In this document: piece after piece, positions 7,839-16,903 of the stretch
How the letters are laid out: every line of letters begins with the position of its first letter
How positions within the stretch are numbered: position 1 is the first letter of the stretch
Assembly (NCBI RefSeq): GCF_021729155.1
Contig: NZ_JAJQYA010000001.1
Location: forward strand, 310,001 to 374,000
Length of the DNA: 64,000 bases
Origin: Membranihabitans marinus
GTDB lineage: Bacteria; Bacteroidota; Bacteroidia; Chitinophagales; Saprospiraceae
Reading direction: 5' to 3'
Made by a program: the position numbers and the translations under genes
Notes under the pieces: generated by a model
Seen by the model: only the letters and a program-made list of their open reading frames with translations
What the model was told of the DNA's origin: nothing
Databases searched by the model: none

Positions 7839-9218
7839 ATGAGCAATAGAAGGAATTTTATTAAAAAAACAGCTGCTGGAGCTGCCGGATTAGCGGTGGG
7901 AGTACCCGCTTTTTCTGCGAAATCCTATCGCAATATAGTAGGAGCCAACGAAAGAGTGGTAATGGGAATTATTGGAATCCGAGGTAGAGGAGGTTCTTTA
8001 ATTGAAAACTTCTCCAGTATGTATGGAGGTGGAGTAGAGATAAAAACTCTTTGTGATGTCGATTCAGACACCTTTGCGGATAGAATTAAGCAGGCTGCAG
8101 CCAATCAGAACGGTAAAAAACCGGGTACTGAAAAAGACATGAGAAAAGTGTTTGACGACGGTGATATTGATGCAGTAGGAATAGCTACTCCCAACCACTG
8201 GCATGCATTATCAGCTATCTGGGCATGTCAAGCAGGGAAGCACGTATACGTTGAAAAACCGAGTTCACACAACGTATGGGAAGGGAGAAAAATGATTGAG
8301 GCTGCTAGAAAATACGACAGAGTAGTTCAAGTAGGTTTCCAAAATAGATCCATCAGTAACGTCATGCAGGCTATGGAATTCTTGCACAACGGTGGAATTG
8401 GGGAAGTATTTATGGCAAGAGGAACATGTTTCAAACCCAGAGATTCCTTCGGAATTGCAGAAGATAGTGCGCCACCAGCATCATTGGACTACGACATGTG
8501 GCTAGGACCAGCAACATACCGTCCGTATAACGAAAAGCGAGGTCATTACAACTGGCACTGGCATTGGAATACAGGAAATGGAGATACTGGTAATCAAGGA
8601 CCTCACCAATTTGATGTAGCGAGATGGGGATTGGGTAAGAAAGTTCACCCTGTAAAAGTTCAATCTATGGGAGGAATATTCGGAGTATCTCCGAAAGAGT
8701 GTTCACAGGAAACCCCTAATACACAAATGTCGGTATTCGAATATGAAGATGGCAAAATATTGGAATTCGAAACCAGAGGTAGATATACAGGTGGTGAAGC
8801 CAATACTGGAGTCAAAATAGGTAACATTTTCTTCGGTACTGAAGGTTGGTTAGAAGTCAATGGTAGTACTTGGAAAGCATATAGAGAAAGAGAAGAAAAG
8901 CCTTTCGCAGGATCCGATATGGCTGAAGGTAGTGCTGCTGTGGGTGGAGATTCAAGCTTTAGAACTGCACCGAGTAGTGGCGGTCACTTTGCCAACTTTA
9001 TAGATGGTGTTCGATCGGGCAATAGATTTGATCTTAATTGCGATATCGCAGTAGGTCATATGTCATCTGCATTGCCTTTAATTGCCAATATTTCTCTTAG
9101 AGTAGGGGAATCTTTGCGTTTCAATGGCGAGTTTGAGAAATTTATTGACAACAATGAGGCCAATATGATGCTCACAAGAAAGTATCGGGCTCCATATGTT
9201 GTTCCTGAAACGGTATAA
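7839..9218 (+). CDS. Tat-exported Gfo/Idh/MocA family oxidoreductase
   Basis: 459 residues. The N-terminus S-N-R-R-N-F-I-K-K followed by a hydrophobic Ala/Gly stretch (residues 11-26) is a twin-arginine signal, so the protein is exported folded with its cofactor. The NAD(P)-binding Rossmann part begins at VVMGIIGIRGRGGS, and the family signature HVYVEKPSSHN is present. The C-terminal part has the HWHWNTGNGDTGNQGPHQFDVARW region typical of the periplasmic Gfo/Idh subgroup. These enzymes oxidise, reduce or rearrange sugars; the substrate is unknown, but 3-keto-glycoside chemistry is plausible given the DUF1080 gene nearby. The next gene is a paralogue, separated by a terminator. Confidence 0.93.
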   Translation: MSNRRNFIKKTAAGAAGLAVGVPAFSAKSYRNIVGANERVVMGIIGIRGRGGSLIENFSSMYGGGVEIKTLCDVDSDTFADRIKQAAANQNGKKPGTEKDMRKVFDDGDIDAVGIATPNHWHALSAIWACQAGKHVYVEKPSSHNVWEGRKMIEAARKYDRVVQVGFQNRSISNVMQAMEFLHNGGIGEVFMARGTCFKPRDSFGIAEDSAPPASLDYDMWLGPATYRPYNEKRGHYNWHWHWNTGNGDTGNQGPHQFDVARWGLGKKVHPVKVQSMGGIFGVSPKECSQETPNTQMSVFEYEDGKILEFETRGRYTGGEANTGVKIGNIFFGTEGWLEVNGSTWKAYREREEKPFAGSDMAEGSAAVGGDSSFRTAPSSGGHFANFIDGVRSGNRFDLNCDIAVGHMSSALPLIANISLRVGESLRFNGEFEKFIDNNEANMMLTRKYRAPYVVPETV

Positions 9219-9269
9219 TTCGTAGACGATTAATGGTTTTTTAAATCATTGTTTGGTCTAAATATTATA

Positions 9270-9329
9270 AAGTCCAAAATTCTTAGTTTTTCTATTTGGG
9301 ATAAGCTTTGATTTTGGACTTTTTTATTT
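9270..9329 (+). terminator. Rho-independent terminator after the first Gfo/Idh/MocA gene
   Basis: Perfect 11-bp stem AAGTCCAAAAT (9270-9280) / ATTTTGGACTT (9311-9321) with a 30-nt loop, followed by a T-rich tract (TTTTATTTC). It separates the two oxidoreductase paralogues into distinct transcripts. Confidence 0.7.
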
Positions 9330-9512
9330 CTTATAACCTTTGTTGTGATAAATGTAAAATTGGAATATTTTTTGATTAAAGAAAAAAAGAAGTTATTTTG
9401 GTCATTCGAAAATATGGAATGGGTATTTTATGCAAACCTTTACGGTAGCAATAGAAGACCTTTATATACCAAGATGAGAAATAGAAATTTTTGTTAAAAA
9501 AGGTTATATAAT

Positions 9513-10865
9513 ATGGGAAGTAAAAGTAATTCAAGAAGAACATTTATTAAAAAGTCGGCATTGGCAACTGCAGGTGCATCTATGTTAACCGTACCCGGAG
9601 TTTCTGCTAAGAGCTACGAAAGAATCTTGGGTGCAAACGATCGATTAAATATTGGTATTATAGGTTTGGGTAGAAGGTTGGGAGCTTATTATGCACCAAT
9701 TGCGCATAAAAAATCCAATGTTCGTCTTAAGTATTTATGCGATGTAATGGAATCACAGCGAGAAAAGGCTGCGGCAAAATTTTCAAAATACATTGATTAC
9801 AAACCCACTTTGGAAAACAGTATTTTTAAAGTGATTGAAGATCCCGAAGTAGATGCTATTATCAATGCTACCCCCGACCACTGGCATGCACCAGGTACTT
9901 GGTTGGCCGTGGAGAATGGAAAACACGTATATGTTGAAAAACCATGTAGCCACAATCCTAGAGAAGGTGAATTACTGGTAGAGTATCAGAAAAAATATAA
10001 CAAAATTATCCAAATGGGGAATCAGCAACGATCTTCATTGGAGAGTATTGAAATTATCAAAGATATCCATGATGGGGTTATCGGTACAGCTTTCAGAGCT
10101 AAAGCCTTTTACTCAAGTGGACGAGATAAAGTAGTTAATCAAACCAAGGCAGCTGTTCCCAAAGGTTTGGATTGGGAATTGTTCCAAGGTCCAGCTCCGA
10201 GACGTGAGTATACCGACAATACTTGGGATTACAACTGGCATTGGTACGGTTGGGAGTATGGAACTGCTGAGACAGGGAATAATGCGACTCACGAATTAGA
10301 TGTGGCGCGATGGGCATTGCAAGTGGACTTTCCTAACAAAGTCATTGTCGATGCTGCCAAGAATCATTGGTTAGACGATGGATGGGAAATGTACGACACT
10401 ATGGATGCAACATTTAAATTCCAAGGAAATAAAACCATCCAGTGGGACGGTAAAAGTAGAGATGGCTATAACACTTATGGTGGTGGTCGAGGTACAGTAA
10501 TTTACGGTACCGAAGGTACGGTATATGTAGATAGAGGTGGATTTAAATTGTACGATAGAAAAGGAAAATTGGTCAGAGATAGCAAATCTAAATCCAATGA
10601 AGCAGGTACTGCCTTAGGTGGTGGTGGTGATATGTCCACTATGCACGTGATGAACTTCTTTGACGGGATTAGAGGAAAAGCTGAATTGGCAGCACCAATC
10701 GAAGAGGGCGCAAAAAGTGTATTGTTGTGTCACTTGGCCAATATTGCTTATAGAACGGATTCAATGTTGGTATGTGATCCATCCAATGGTCATATTAAAA
10801 ACAATAGAAAGGCTAAAAAATTATGGTCTCGAACCTATGAGAAAGGATGGGAACCTAAAATATAA
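9513..10865 (+). CDS. Tat-exported Gfo/Idh/MocA family oxidoreductase (paralogue)
   Basis: 450 residues with a twin-arginine signal (S-R-R-T-F-I-K-K at 7-14, hydrophobic core to about 25). The Rossmann start is LNIGIIGLGRRLG, the family signature is HVYVEKPCSHN, and the substrate-domain motif WHWYGWEYGTAETGNNATHELDVARW is present. It is clearly homologous to the upstream gene, sharing the signal-peptide end (V-S-A-K-S-Y) and the EKP and HELDVARW-type motifs, but is well diverged, so it is probably an old duplicate with a different substrate. It ends at a strong hairpin terminator shared with the convergent TPR gene. Confidence 0.93.
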   Translation: MGSKSNSRRTFIKKSALATAGASMLTVPGVSAKSYERILGANDRLNIGIIGLGRRLGAYYAPIAHKKSNVRLKYLCDVMESQREKAAAKFSKYIDYKPTLENSIFKVIEDPEVDAIINATPDHWHAPGTWLAVENGKHVYVEKPCSHNPREGELLVEYQKKYNKIIQMGNQQRSSLESIEIIKDIHDGVIGTAFRAKAFYSSGRDKVVNQTKAAVPKGLDWELFQGPAPRREYTDNTWDYNWHWYGWEYGTAETGNNATHELDVARWALQVDFPNKVIVDAAKNHWLDDGWEMYDTMDATFKFQGNKTIQWDGKSRDGYNTYGGGRGTVIYGTEGTVYVDRGGFKLYDRKGKLVRDSKSKSNEAGTALGGGGDMSTMHVMNFFDGIRGKAELAAPIEEGAKSVLLCHLANIAYRTDSMLVCDPSNGHIKNNRKAKKLWSRTYEKGWEPKI

Positions 10866-10907
10866 GCTTAATTGTCTAGATATTTTACTCATTGCATTGG
10901 GTAGTAG

Positions 10908-10948
10908 AAGCGTTGATCTCAGAAAAGAGGTCAACGCTTTTTTTGTGT
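10908..10948. terminator. Strong (possibly bidirectional) terminator
   Basis: A 13-bp stem, AAGCGTTGATCTC (10908-10920) with GAGGTCAACGCTT (10927-10939), contains one G-T pair and a 6-nt loop AGAAAA. It is followed by T6. It lies between the oxidoreductase gene and the convergent TPR gene and could serve both. Confidence 0.8.
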
Positions 10949-10964
10949 ATTAATCTAATTCGTA

Positions 10965-11555
10965 TTATATATGACTGGGAATCTCCCGATACCCACTTTC
11001 CAAAAATGAATCAAACCCTTCTTGCAGCCTTAAAAATGCTAGTTTTTCATGACTGAGGATGGATTCTAGGTGAGGGAATCCCAATTCTACGGCTTTTTGT
11101 AACGCTTCAAATCCTTCTCTTGTGGATTCAATATTGGAATAACTACAGGCCAAATGAAAATAAATTTCCGAATCCGTTGGTTGAAAATCAATGGCTTTTT
11201 TAAATAAATCAATGGCCTCTTCGATGTCGTATTGCTGAAGTTTTTGCAAACCGGCCAACTTATATTTATTGACGGTTGACTTGGGTTTACTACCTATTTT
11301 GACTGGTAAATCTTCATGTATAGTTTGACCATTGCGTTCTAGATCAATGGCTACTGACATAGAGTTGGATATTTTTGTGGTCAGTATATAATGAGCCTCT
11401 TCATCCATTTCTCTAATGGAAAAATAATGTTGGCAGCCGAGGATGGAAAACTTTTTTGAAACTTGATGGCCGTTGACAATAATTACTTCTTCCCCCAACC
11501 AATTATTGTGAAATTCTATCGTGGTATTGTTGTGTTGGATTCTTAAATAATACAT
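10965..11555 (-). CDS. TPR-containing hypothetical protein, downstream of a FecI-type sigma factor
   Basis: 196 residues, no signal peptide. The N-terminal half (1-90) is beta-rich and of unknown family. The C-terminal half has at least two tetratricopeptide-like helix pairs: AGLQKLQQYDIEEAIDLFKKAIDFQP (about 101-126) and SEIYFHLACSYSNIESTREGFEALQKAVELGF (about 129-160). A third partial repeat ends the protein. It follows the sigma factor gene by 29 bp on the same strand, so the two are probably cotranscribed. A role in handling the sigma factor or a client protein is only a guess from position. Confidence 0.7.
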   Translation of the reverse strand: MYYLRIQHNNTTIEFHNNWLGEEVIIVNGHQVSKKFSILGCQHYFSIREMDEEAHYILTTKISNSMSVAIDLERNGQTIHEDLPVKIGSKPKSTVNKYKLAGLQKLQQYDIEEAIDLFKKAIDFQPTDSEIYFHLACSYSNIESTREGFEALQKAVELGFPHLESILSHEKLAFLRLQEGFDSFLESGYREIPSHI

Positions 11556-11584
11556 AGTTCTGTAGCATAGTGTTTAAGATCTAG

Positions 11585-12115
11585 CTATAGTTGGCAATGT
11601 AATAAGAATATTATGAATGGGATAGCATCCATATTTACTTTTTGACGTAAATATTTCATGGCTTCGAATAGGTGATTTCGAACTGTTTTATTGGAAATAT
11701 TTAATTTTTCTGAAATTTCATCATGGGAAAGACCCTTTAGTCGACTCAACTCAAATATTTCCTTTTGTCTTGGCGGCAATTCATTGAGGATTCTGGATAT
11801 ATATTTTTCTTGATCTGCTGCAATAATGTTGTTAAGGGCTTGAGGTCGCTGGATAAACATTTCAGTATGGAGTTGTTGGCGATAATTGTGATCTATTTTT
11901 GCCTTGCGCAAGTGATCTAATATATGATTCCTGGCCATTGTAAATATATAGTTGTCAATATTCTCAACCTTGGCCAAACTCTCTCTTTTTATCCATATTT
12001 TAATAAGGATATCCTGGGTGAAATCCTTGCAAACACTCTGTATTTTAACATGTTTTAGAAAATAACCATATAGTTTATTCTCGTAAGTTTTTAATAAGGA
12101 TTCAATATTTTCCAT
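11585..12115 (-). CDS. FecI-type ECF RNA polymerase sigma factor
   Basis: 176 residues with region 2 (CKDFTQDILIKIWIKRE near 29-45, NIDNYIFTMARNHILDHLRK near 52-71) and region 4 (LPPRQKEIFELSRLKGLSHDEISEKLNISNKTVRNHL, near 113-150). The protein ends in a short hydrophobic tail (AIPFIIFLLH), common in Bacteroidota ECF factors. It is expected to be held by the FecR protein encoded divergently at 12305 and released when the first SusC receptor binds substrate. The usual fecI-fecR order on one strand is broken here: the sigma gene points away from its likely targets and shares a 189-bp control region with fecR. Confidence 0.9.
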   Translation of the reverse strand: MENIESLLKTYENKLYGYFLKHVKIQSVCKDFTQDILIKIWIKRESLAKVENIDNYIFTMARNHILDHLRKAKIDHNYRQQLHTEMFIQRPQALNNIIAADQEKYISRILNELPPRQKEIFELSRLKGLSHDEISEKLNISNKTVRNHLFEAMKYLRQKVNMDAIPFIIFLLHCQL

Positions 12116-12304
12116 AGGAATGTAATCTCCATGTTATATAATAGTATTAAGTAAACGTAAAGTAATCCAAAGTTATAATATAATATTTTTAAAAAAAATT
12201 AATTTTCATTGGGACATTGTGTTCCTTACTTCGTTTGCCAAATATATAAGCACAACAATCAGTTTTGGTCGTTAACCTAAACGGAAGAATTATTTAACAT
12301 TAGA

Positions 12305-13249
12305 ATGAATAAAGAACAAAACAATAGAAATCGGATAACAAAATTATATCAACGATATATGAGCAACGATTTGTCCAAAGAAGAATTGGATGAAATGTTA
12401 GATACTATGAGCTTGAATGAGATAAATAAATTCATAGATGGTTCATTGACTGCGACCTGGAAAAATGATGGAGAAGAAACACATCTGCAATTAAAAAATA
12501 GGAGGCTAAGGAAGCATCGAAACTGGTGGATGGTTGCTGCTGGGATTTTGTTGTTATTGGGTTTTTACGGAATACAATCTACTTTGGAAGATGATTCTTG
12601 GGAAGAGTACCATACCAATAATGCCCAGACCAAGGAAGTTCATTTGTCTGATGGAAGTACAGTGTTGCTCAATGCCAATTCCACTATTAAATGGAATAAA
12701 GACTGGGAAAAACAGGGTGAGAGAAATATTGAAATGACGGGGGAGGCTTATTTTGATATCGCACGAATGGAAGATTTTCCTCTTCGTGTTAATTCCCCTA
12801 ATACTAAAATTGAAGTGTTGGGTACATCATTCAATGTAAGGGAAGGTTCCATTGGTCCTGAAGTTTATTTATATGAAGGTAAGATTAAATTGAATTTGAA
12901 GTCTACCTCAGAGAAAGAGGATATAATTATGGAGAAAGGTGATTTTGTGATCTATAAGAAGGAAAATCAGTTGCTAACGAAGGAGGAAGGCGTGGAAAGA
13001 GGATATGCCGCGAGTTGGACTAAGGGAGAGCTTCGATATAGTAATCAGTCTCTTGGACTAATATTAAAGGATTTAAGTAGGATCTATGGTAAAGAATTTG
13101 TTGTTGAAGATTCTTCCCTAGTCGATATACCGATGAATGTGGGTTTGCCATATGCCAATTGGGAGGTTATGACCATGGCATTAGAATTGGCTTTGTCGAT
13201 TGAATTGATAGAACAAGAAGATGCCATTGTTGTCCGAAAGAACGAATAG
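12305..13249 (+). CDS. FecR-family anti-sigma factor
   Basis: 314 residues. Cytoplasmic N-terminal sigma-binding part (1-74) with motif NRITKLYQRYMSNDLSKEEL, one transmembrane helix at about 75-92 (WWMVAAGILLLLGFYGI), then a periplasmic FecR domain (HLSDGSTVLLNANSTIKW through GEAYFDIA and LGTSFNVR, about 112-180) and a C-terminal DUF4974-type STN-like domain (YSNQSLGLILKDLSRIYGKEF, about 245-310). It transmits the signal from the STN domain of the SusC receptor encoded next to the sigma factor. It is the first gene of the plus-strand run to 24529. Confidence 0.93.
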   Translation: MNKEQNNRNRITKLYQRYMSNDLSKEELDEMLDTMSLNEINKFIDGSLTATWKNDGEETHLQLKNRRLRKHRNWWMVAAGILLLLGFYGIQSTLEDDSWEEYHTNNAQTKEVHLSDGSTVLLNANSTIKWNKDWEKQGERNIEMTGEAYFDIARMEDFPLRVNSPNTKIEVLGTSFNVREGSIGPEVYLYEGKIKLNLKSTSEKEDIIMEKGDFVIYKKENQLLTKEEGVERGYAASWTKGELRYSNQSLGLILKDLSRIYGKEFVVEDSSLVDIPMNVGLPYANWEVMTMALELALSIELIEQEDAIVVRKNE

Positions 13250-13284
13250 GATTTAAGTTAAACTTTTTATTTCAAATTAAAATA

Positions 13285-16200
13285 ATGTATATGTACAGGA
13301 AATTTACCCTTGTCATACTGCAATTGCTATGTTGTTCTATGCTCTTTCATTCGGAGCTTTCTGCTACCGGATCGGATATAATTCGCATAGGTTGGAGTAG
13401 TGATGTAGAAAAGCGGCCTTTGCTGGAAATGATTCAGGAATGGGAGCGACAATTCGATGTATTGTTTACCTATGACCGTCGAATTATCGAATCGGTAGAA
13501 ATAGAGGTGGCGGACATCGATAAGGAGAATATACAGGCAGTGCTCTATTCGGCATTAGATCAAACCAATCTCAAACATACCATATTGGAAGATCGATATG
13601 TCATTTTATATAAAAATGATCAAGAAGGCATGGAATCATTGAAAAAAATGATTCAACATCTTGAAGGTATTATTACACAGCAAAATAAGATCGTAGAGAA
13701 TCGGAGGGTGAAATCAGTGAAGCCTTTGTTAACGTTTTTTCCTCTAAATGTGGCCGATAAAAGACTCGTTAAGGATATCAGAGGAGTGGTGACTGATGCA
13801 ACAGGACAACCACTTATCGGTGTCAATGTCTTGGTAAAGGGTAAGAATGGAATGGGAACGGCTACTGATTTCAATGGTGAATTCTCTTTAAAAGATGTAG
13901 ATGAAAATGATGTGTTGGTGTTTTCTTACATCGGATATCAAACCATAGAGATGAGAGTGTCAGGGCAAATCAAAATTAATGTTGTTATGCAAGAAGATTC
14001 TCAGACTTTAGATGAAGTAGTGGTGGTGGGATATGGTATTCAGAAGAAATCAAGTGTAGTCGGTGCTATTTCAGATGTAAGCGGCGATGAGATTAAACAG
14101 TCTCTTCAAGGTGCTGACTTAGGATTGGCTCTTACTGGAAAGTTACCTGGTTTGTCGGTAGTTCGAACTACTGGTCGTCCTGGTGGTGTGGATTTTGAAG
14201 GCACGGATGACGACAATGCTTATTTATATATTCGTGGACAGAATACATGGAACAATGCTGGCCCCTTGGTCCTAGTCGATGGTGTAGAAAGAAATTTTCA
14301 ACAACTCAATCCCAATGAAATAGAAAGTGTGTCGATACTCAAAGATGCTTCAGCTACTGCGGTCTATGGGGTAAAGGGAGCGAATGGAGTTATTTTGGTG
14401 ACGACAATTAGAGGTAAGGAAGGAGCTCCAAAGATGAGTTTTGATGCCAATGTCAACGCTAAATACCTCTCCCGATTTATGCATAGAGAGAATTCTTATT
14501 ATGCAAATACCATGAAAAACTATGCCATTATGAATGAGGTACCTCTAAAGGAATCACTTTGGAACTATGTGGTGCCAGGAACATGGTTAGAGCATTATCG
14601 CGATCAAACCTACCCGGAGTATCTTCCAGATTTTGATTGGGTAGAAGAATTTACTAAAGATTTTTCTTCTGATCAAAACGTGAACGTTACCATTAGTGGT
14701 GGTTCAAAGAGTGTTAAGTATTTTGGATCTTTGGGATATTTACACGAAGGCGACTTACTAAACCTTGGTGATTTTAATCAAGGGTATGAACCGAGTTTTG
14801 CTTTTGATCGCTTTAACTTTCGAAGTAATTTAGATTTTGATATTACTTCTACAACTAAATTTTCCGCAAATTTGGCCGGGTACTTTGCTGTTCAAAATAA
14901 ACCTTCGGGAGGGAGTAAGCACTCAGCATGGCTAGCCATGTACTCTATGCCACCCGATCTTTTCCCACCACAATATTCTGATGGTACTTGGGCGAATAAT
15001 GATGGTTATAGTCCATTTATTAATGGTCTTTATGAGTTTAATACCTTTGGATTTACACAAAACAAGCGAACCAATCTAACTACGGATTTTATTTTAAATC
15101 AAAAATTGGATATATTAACTGAAGGCTTATCTGCTAACGCAAAAGTTTCTTTTGACAACCGATTTGATACCAATGGTCCCAATGTGCAAGGTTATGGTAA
15201 TGTAACTAAATATATTCAGCGAGAAATTGTTGATGCTATCCAACCAAGTATGTCGGAAGCAGAATTGCAAGCGCTTGAAAATGAATATACTTTATGGGAG
15301 TTCCCAATTTCTGGAGGAAATCATGGATTAGATTGGGTATTGCCGCAAAATAAATACGGCACAGAACGCCCCACTTCAAATCAAACTTTTAGAAAATTAT
15401 ATTATGAGTTTTCACTTAATTATCAACGAGATTTTGGGAAACATTCAGTTTCTGGACTGGGCCTAGTGAGTAGACAGGAACAAAACTATGGTTCCGAGTT
15501 TACCAGTTACCGAGAAGATTGGGTGGGTAGAGCAACCTACGGATTCGATAGAAGATATAATCTAGAGGTCAATGTTGCTTATAATGGGTCAGAAAAATTT
15601 GGCACCAAATATAGATTCGGCTTCTTCCCGTCATTCGGAGCGGGATGGACGATTTCCAATGAGAAGTTTTTCGAGCCTTTAACTCCAGTCGTGAGCAAGC
15701 TAAAACTGCGTTACTCAAATGGAAAAATTGGGAGTGATGCCGGTATCGAGCGTTGGTTATATGTCAGTAGTTGGATTGCCAAAAATGGAAGTGGTCGCGA
15801 AGATCAGTGGGAATTTGGAGCACCATATATACAAGAGTCTTATCCATTCCGATATGAAGGGGTAACGGGTAATCCAAATATCCATTGGGAGACGGCATAT
15901 AAACAAAATATTGGAATCGAGACTGGTTTTTTTGATGATATGTTAACCGTAGATGTAGAGTTATTTAAAGAAAATCGGACCGATATCTTTATGACGGGCA
16001 GTGAGATTCCTCAGCCGGACTACTTTGGTAAAGATGCGGTTTCGCAAAATATTGGTGAAGTTGATAGTTGGGGTTGGGAGATTAATTTCCACATCGAAAA
16101 ACGTTGGAACAAGAACGTCAATGTGTGGTTTAACCACCTTTGGACATTTGCTAAAGATAAAATCATCAAGCGAGGAGATCCTCTTCTTAAACCAGATTAT

Positions 16201-16893
16201 CAAAAACAAGCAGGATATCAGATTGGTCAACCTAGGGTGACTCTTAATCAGTATGAAAATCCAATGCAAACATGGAATGAGATATACAATACTCCTTGGA
16301 AAACAGTAGGCCTTATTAATTCACTTCCAGGCGATTTTGCACTTATTGATTACAATGCAGATGGGATCATTGATACAAATGACGAAGTACCTTATGGCTA
16401 TCCTACACGACCTCAATTCACCTATTCTCCTTCTTTTGGAATGGATTTAAAGAACTGGTCTTTTTATACGCAGTGGTATGGTGTCTATAATATAGCTGGT
16501 GGGATAAATTCATATAGAGGTAATTTTGTTAATCTTTTGTCCAATGTATATCCTTACAATAGACAAGATGCTTGGTCTCCAGAATTCAACAACTTGGAGA
16601 ATGCAACTTTAGCAGGCCTACGATTCAATAGTAGTGGGACCTCTGGCTATATTGAACAGTCGAGAGCTTATTTGAGATTGCAACGTGTAGAATTGGCATA
16701 CAACCTTAAATCTGAAATATTGAAACAAGCTGGGTTATCCAATATTCGGATCGCCTTGGGAGGTAATAATCTAATCTTAATTTCTGATATGAGGGAAGAT
16801 TTAGATGCTCCGCAAATCACTACAGAAGTTAATATTAGACGACAATACCCTACAAGTAGACAGATTAATTTAGGAATTAGTTTTGATTTTTAA
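13285..16893 (+). CDS. SusC/RagA TonB-dependent outer-membrane receptor with STN signalling domain
   Basis: 1202 residues. Order: signal peptide (to about 26); STN/secretin-type domain (about 31-112) that contacts FecR; carboxypeptidase-like regulatory domain (IRGVVTDATGQPLIGVNVLVKG, about 165-245); TonB-box-like DEVVVVGYG; SusC plug with LYIRGQNTWNNAGPLVLVDG and SVSILKDASATAVYGVKGANGVILV; then a long 22-strand barrel ending in aromatic FDF. It imports oligosaccharides or other large ligands with its SusD lid and TonB energy. The STN domain plus the adjacent fecR and fecI argue for substrate-induced transcription. SusD follows after a 10-bp gap. The substrate is not readable. Confidence 0.95.
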   Translation: MYMYRKFTLVILQLLCCSMLFHSELSATGSDIIRIGWSSDVEKRPLLEMIQEWERQFDVLFTYDRRIIESVEIEVADIDKENIQAVLYSALDQTNLKHTILEDRYVILYKNDQEGMESLKKMIQHLEGIITQQNKIVENRRVKSVKPLLTFFPLNVADKRLVKDIRGVVTDATGQPLIGVNVLVKGKNGMGTATDFNGEFSLKDVDENDVLVFSYIGYQTIEMRVSGQIKINVVMQEDSQTLDEVVVVGYGIQKKSSVVGAISDVSGDEIKQSLQGADLGLALTGKLPGLSVVRTTGRPGGVDFEGTDDDNAYLYIRGQNTWNNAGPLVLVDGVERNFQQLNPNEIESVSILKDASATAVYGVKGANGVILVTTIRGKEGAPKMSFDANVNAKYLSRFMHRENSYYANTMKNYAIMNEVPLKESLWNYVVPGTWLEHYRDQTYPEYLPDFDWVEEFTKDFSSDQNVNVTISGGSKSVKYFGSLGYLHEGDLLNLGDFNQGYEPSFAFDRFNFRSNLDFDITSTTKFSANLAGYFAVQNKPSGGSKHSAWLAMYSMPPDLFPPQYSDGTWANNDGYSPFINGLYEFNTFGFTQNKRTNLTTDFILNQKLDILTEGLSANAKVSFDNRFDTNGPNVQGYGNVTKYIQREIVDAIQPSMSEAELQALENEYTLWEFPISGGNHGLDWVLPQNKYGTERPTSNQTFRKLYYEFSLNYQRDFGKHSVSGLGLVSRQEQNYGSEFTSYREDWVGRATYGFDRRYNLEVNVAYNGSEKFGTKYRFGFFPSFGAGWTISNEKFFEPLTPVVSKLKLRYSNGKIGSDAGIERWLYVSSWIAKNGSGREDQWEFGAPYIQESYPFRYEGVTGNPNIHWETAYKQNIGIETGFFDDMLTVDVELFKENRTDIFMTGSEIPQPDYFGKDAVSQNIGEVDSWGWEINFHIEKRWNKNVNVWFNHLWTFAKDKIIKRGDPLLKPDYQKQAGYQIGQPRVTLNQYENPMQTWNEIYNTPWKTVGLINSLPGDFALIDYNADGIIDTNDEVPYGYPTRPQFTYSPSFGMDLKNWSFYTQWYGVYNIAGGINSYRGNFVNLLSNVYPYNRQDAWSPEFNNLENATLAGLRFNSSGTSGYIEQSRAYLRLQRVELAYNLKSEILKQAGLSNIRIALGGNNLILISDMREDLDAPQITTEVNIRRQYPTSRQINLGISFDF

Positions 16894-16903
16894 AAATAAT
16901 AAA

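Noticed and set aside
10660-10953. 97-codon frame overlapping the end of the second Gfo/Idh gene
   Set aside because: It is an overlapping frame of the oxidoreductase gene that runs into the terminator; codon pattern follows the real gene.
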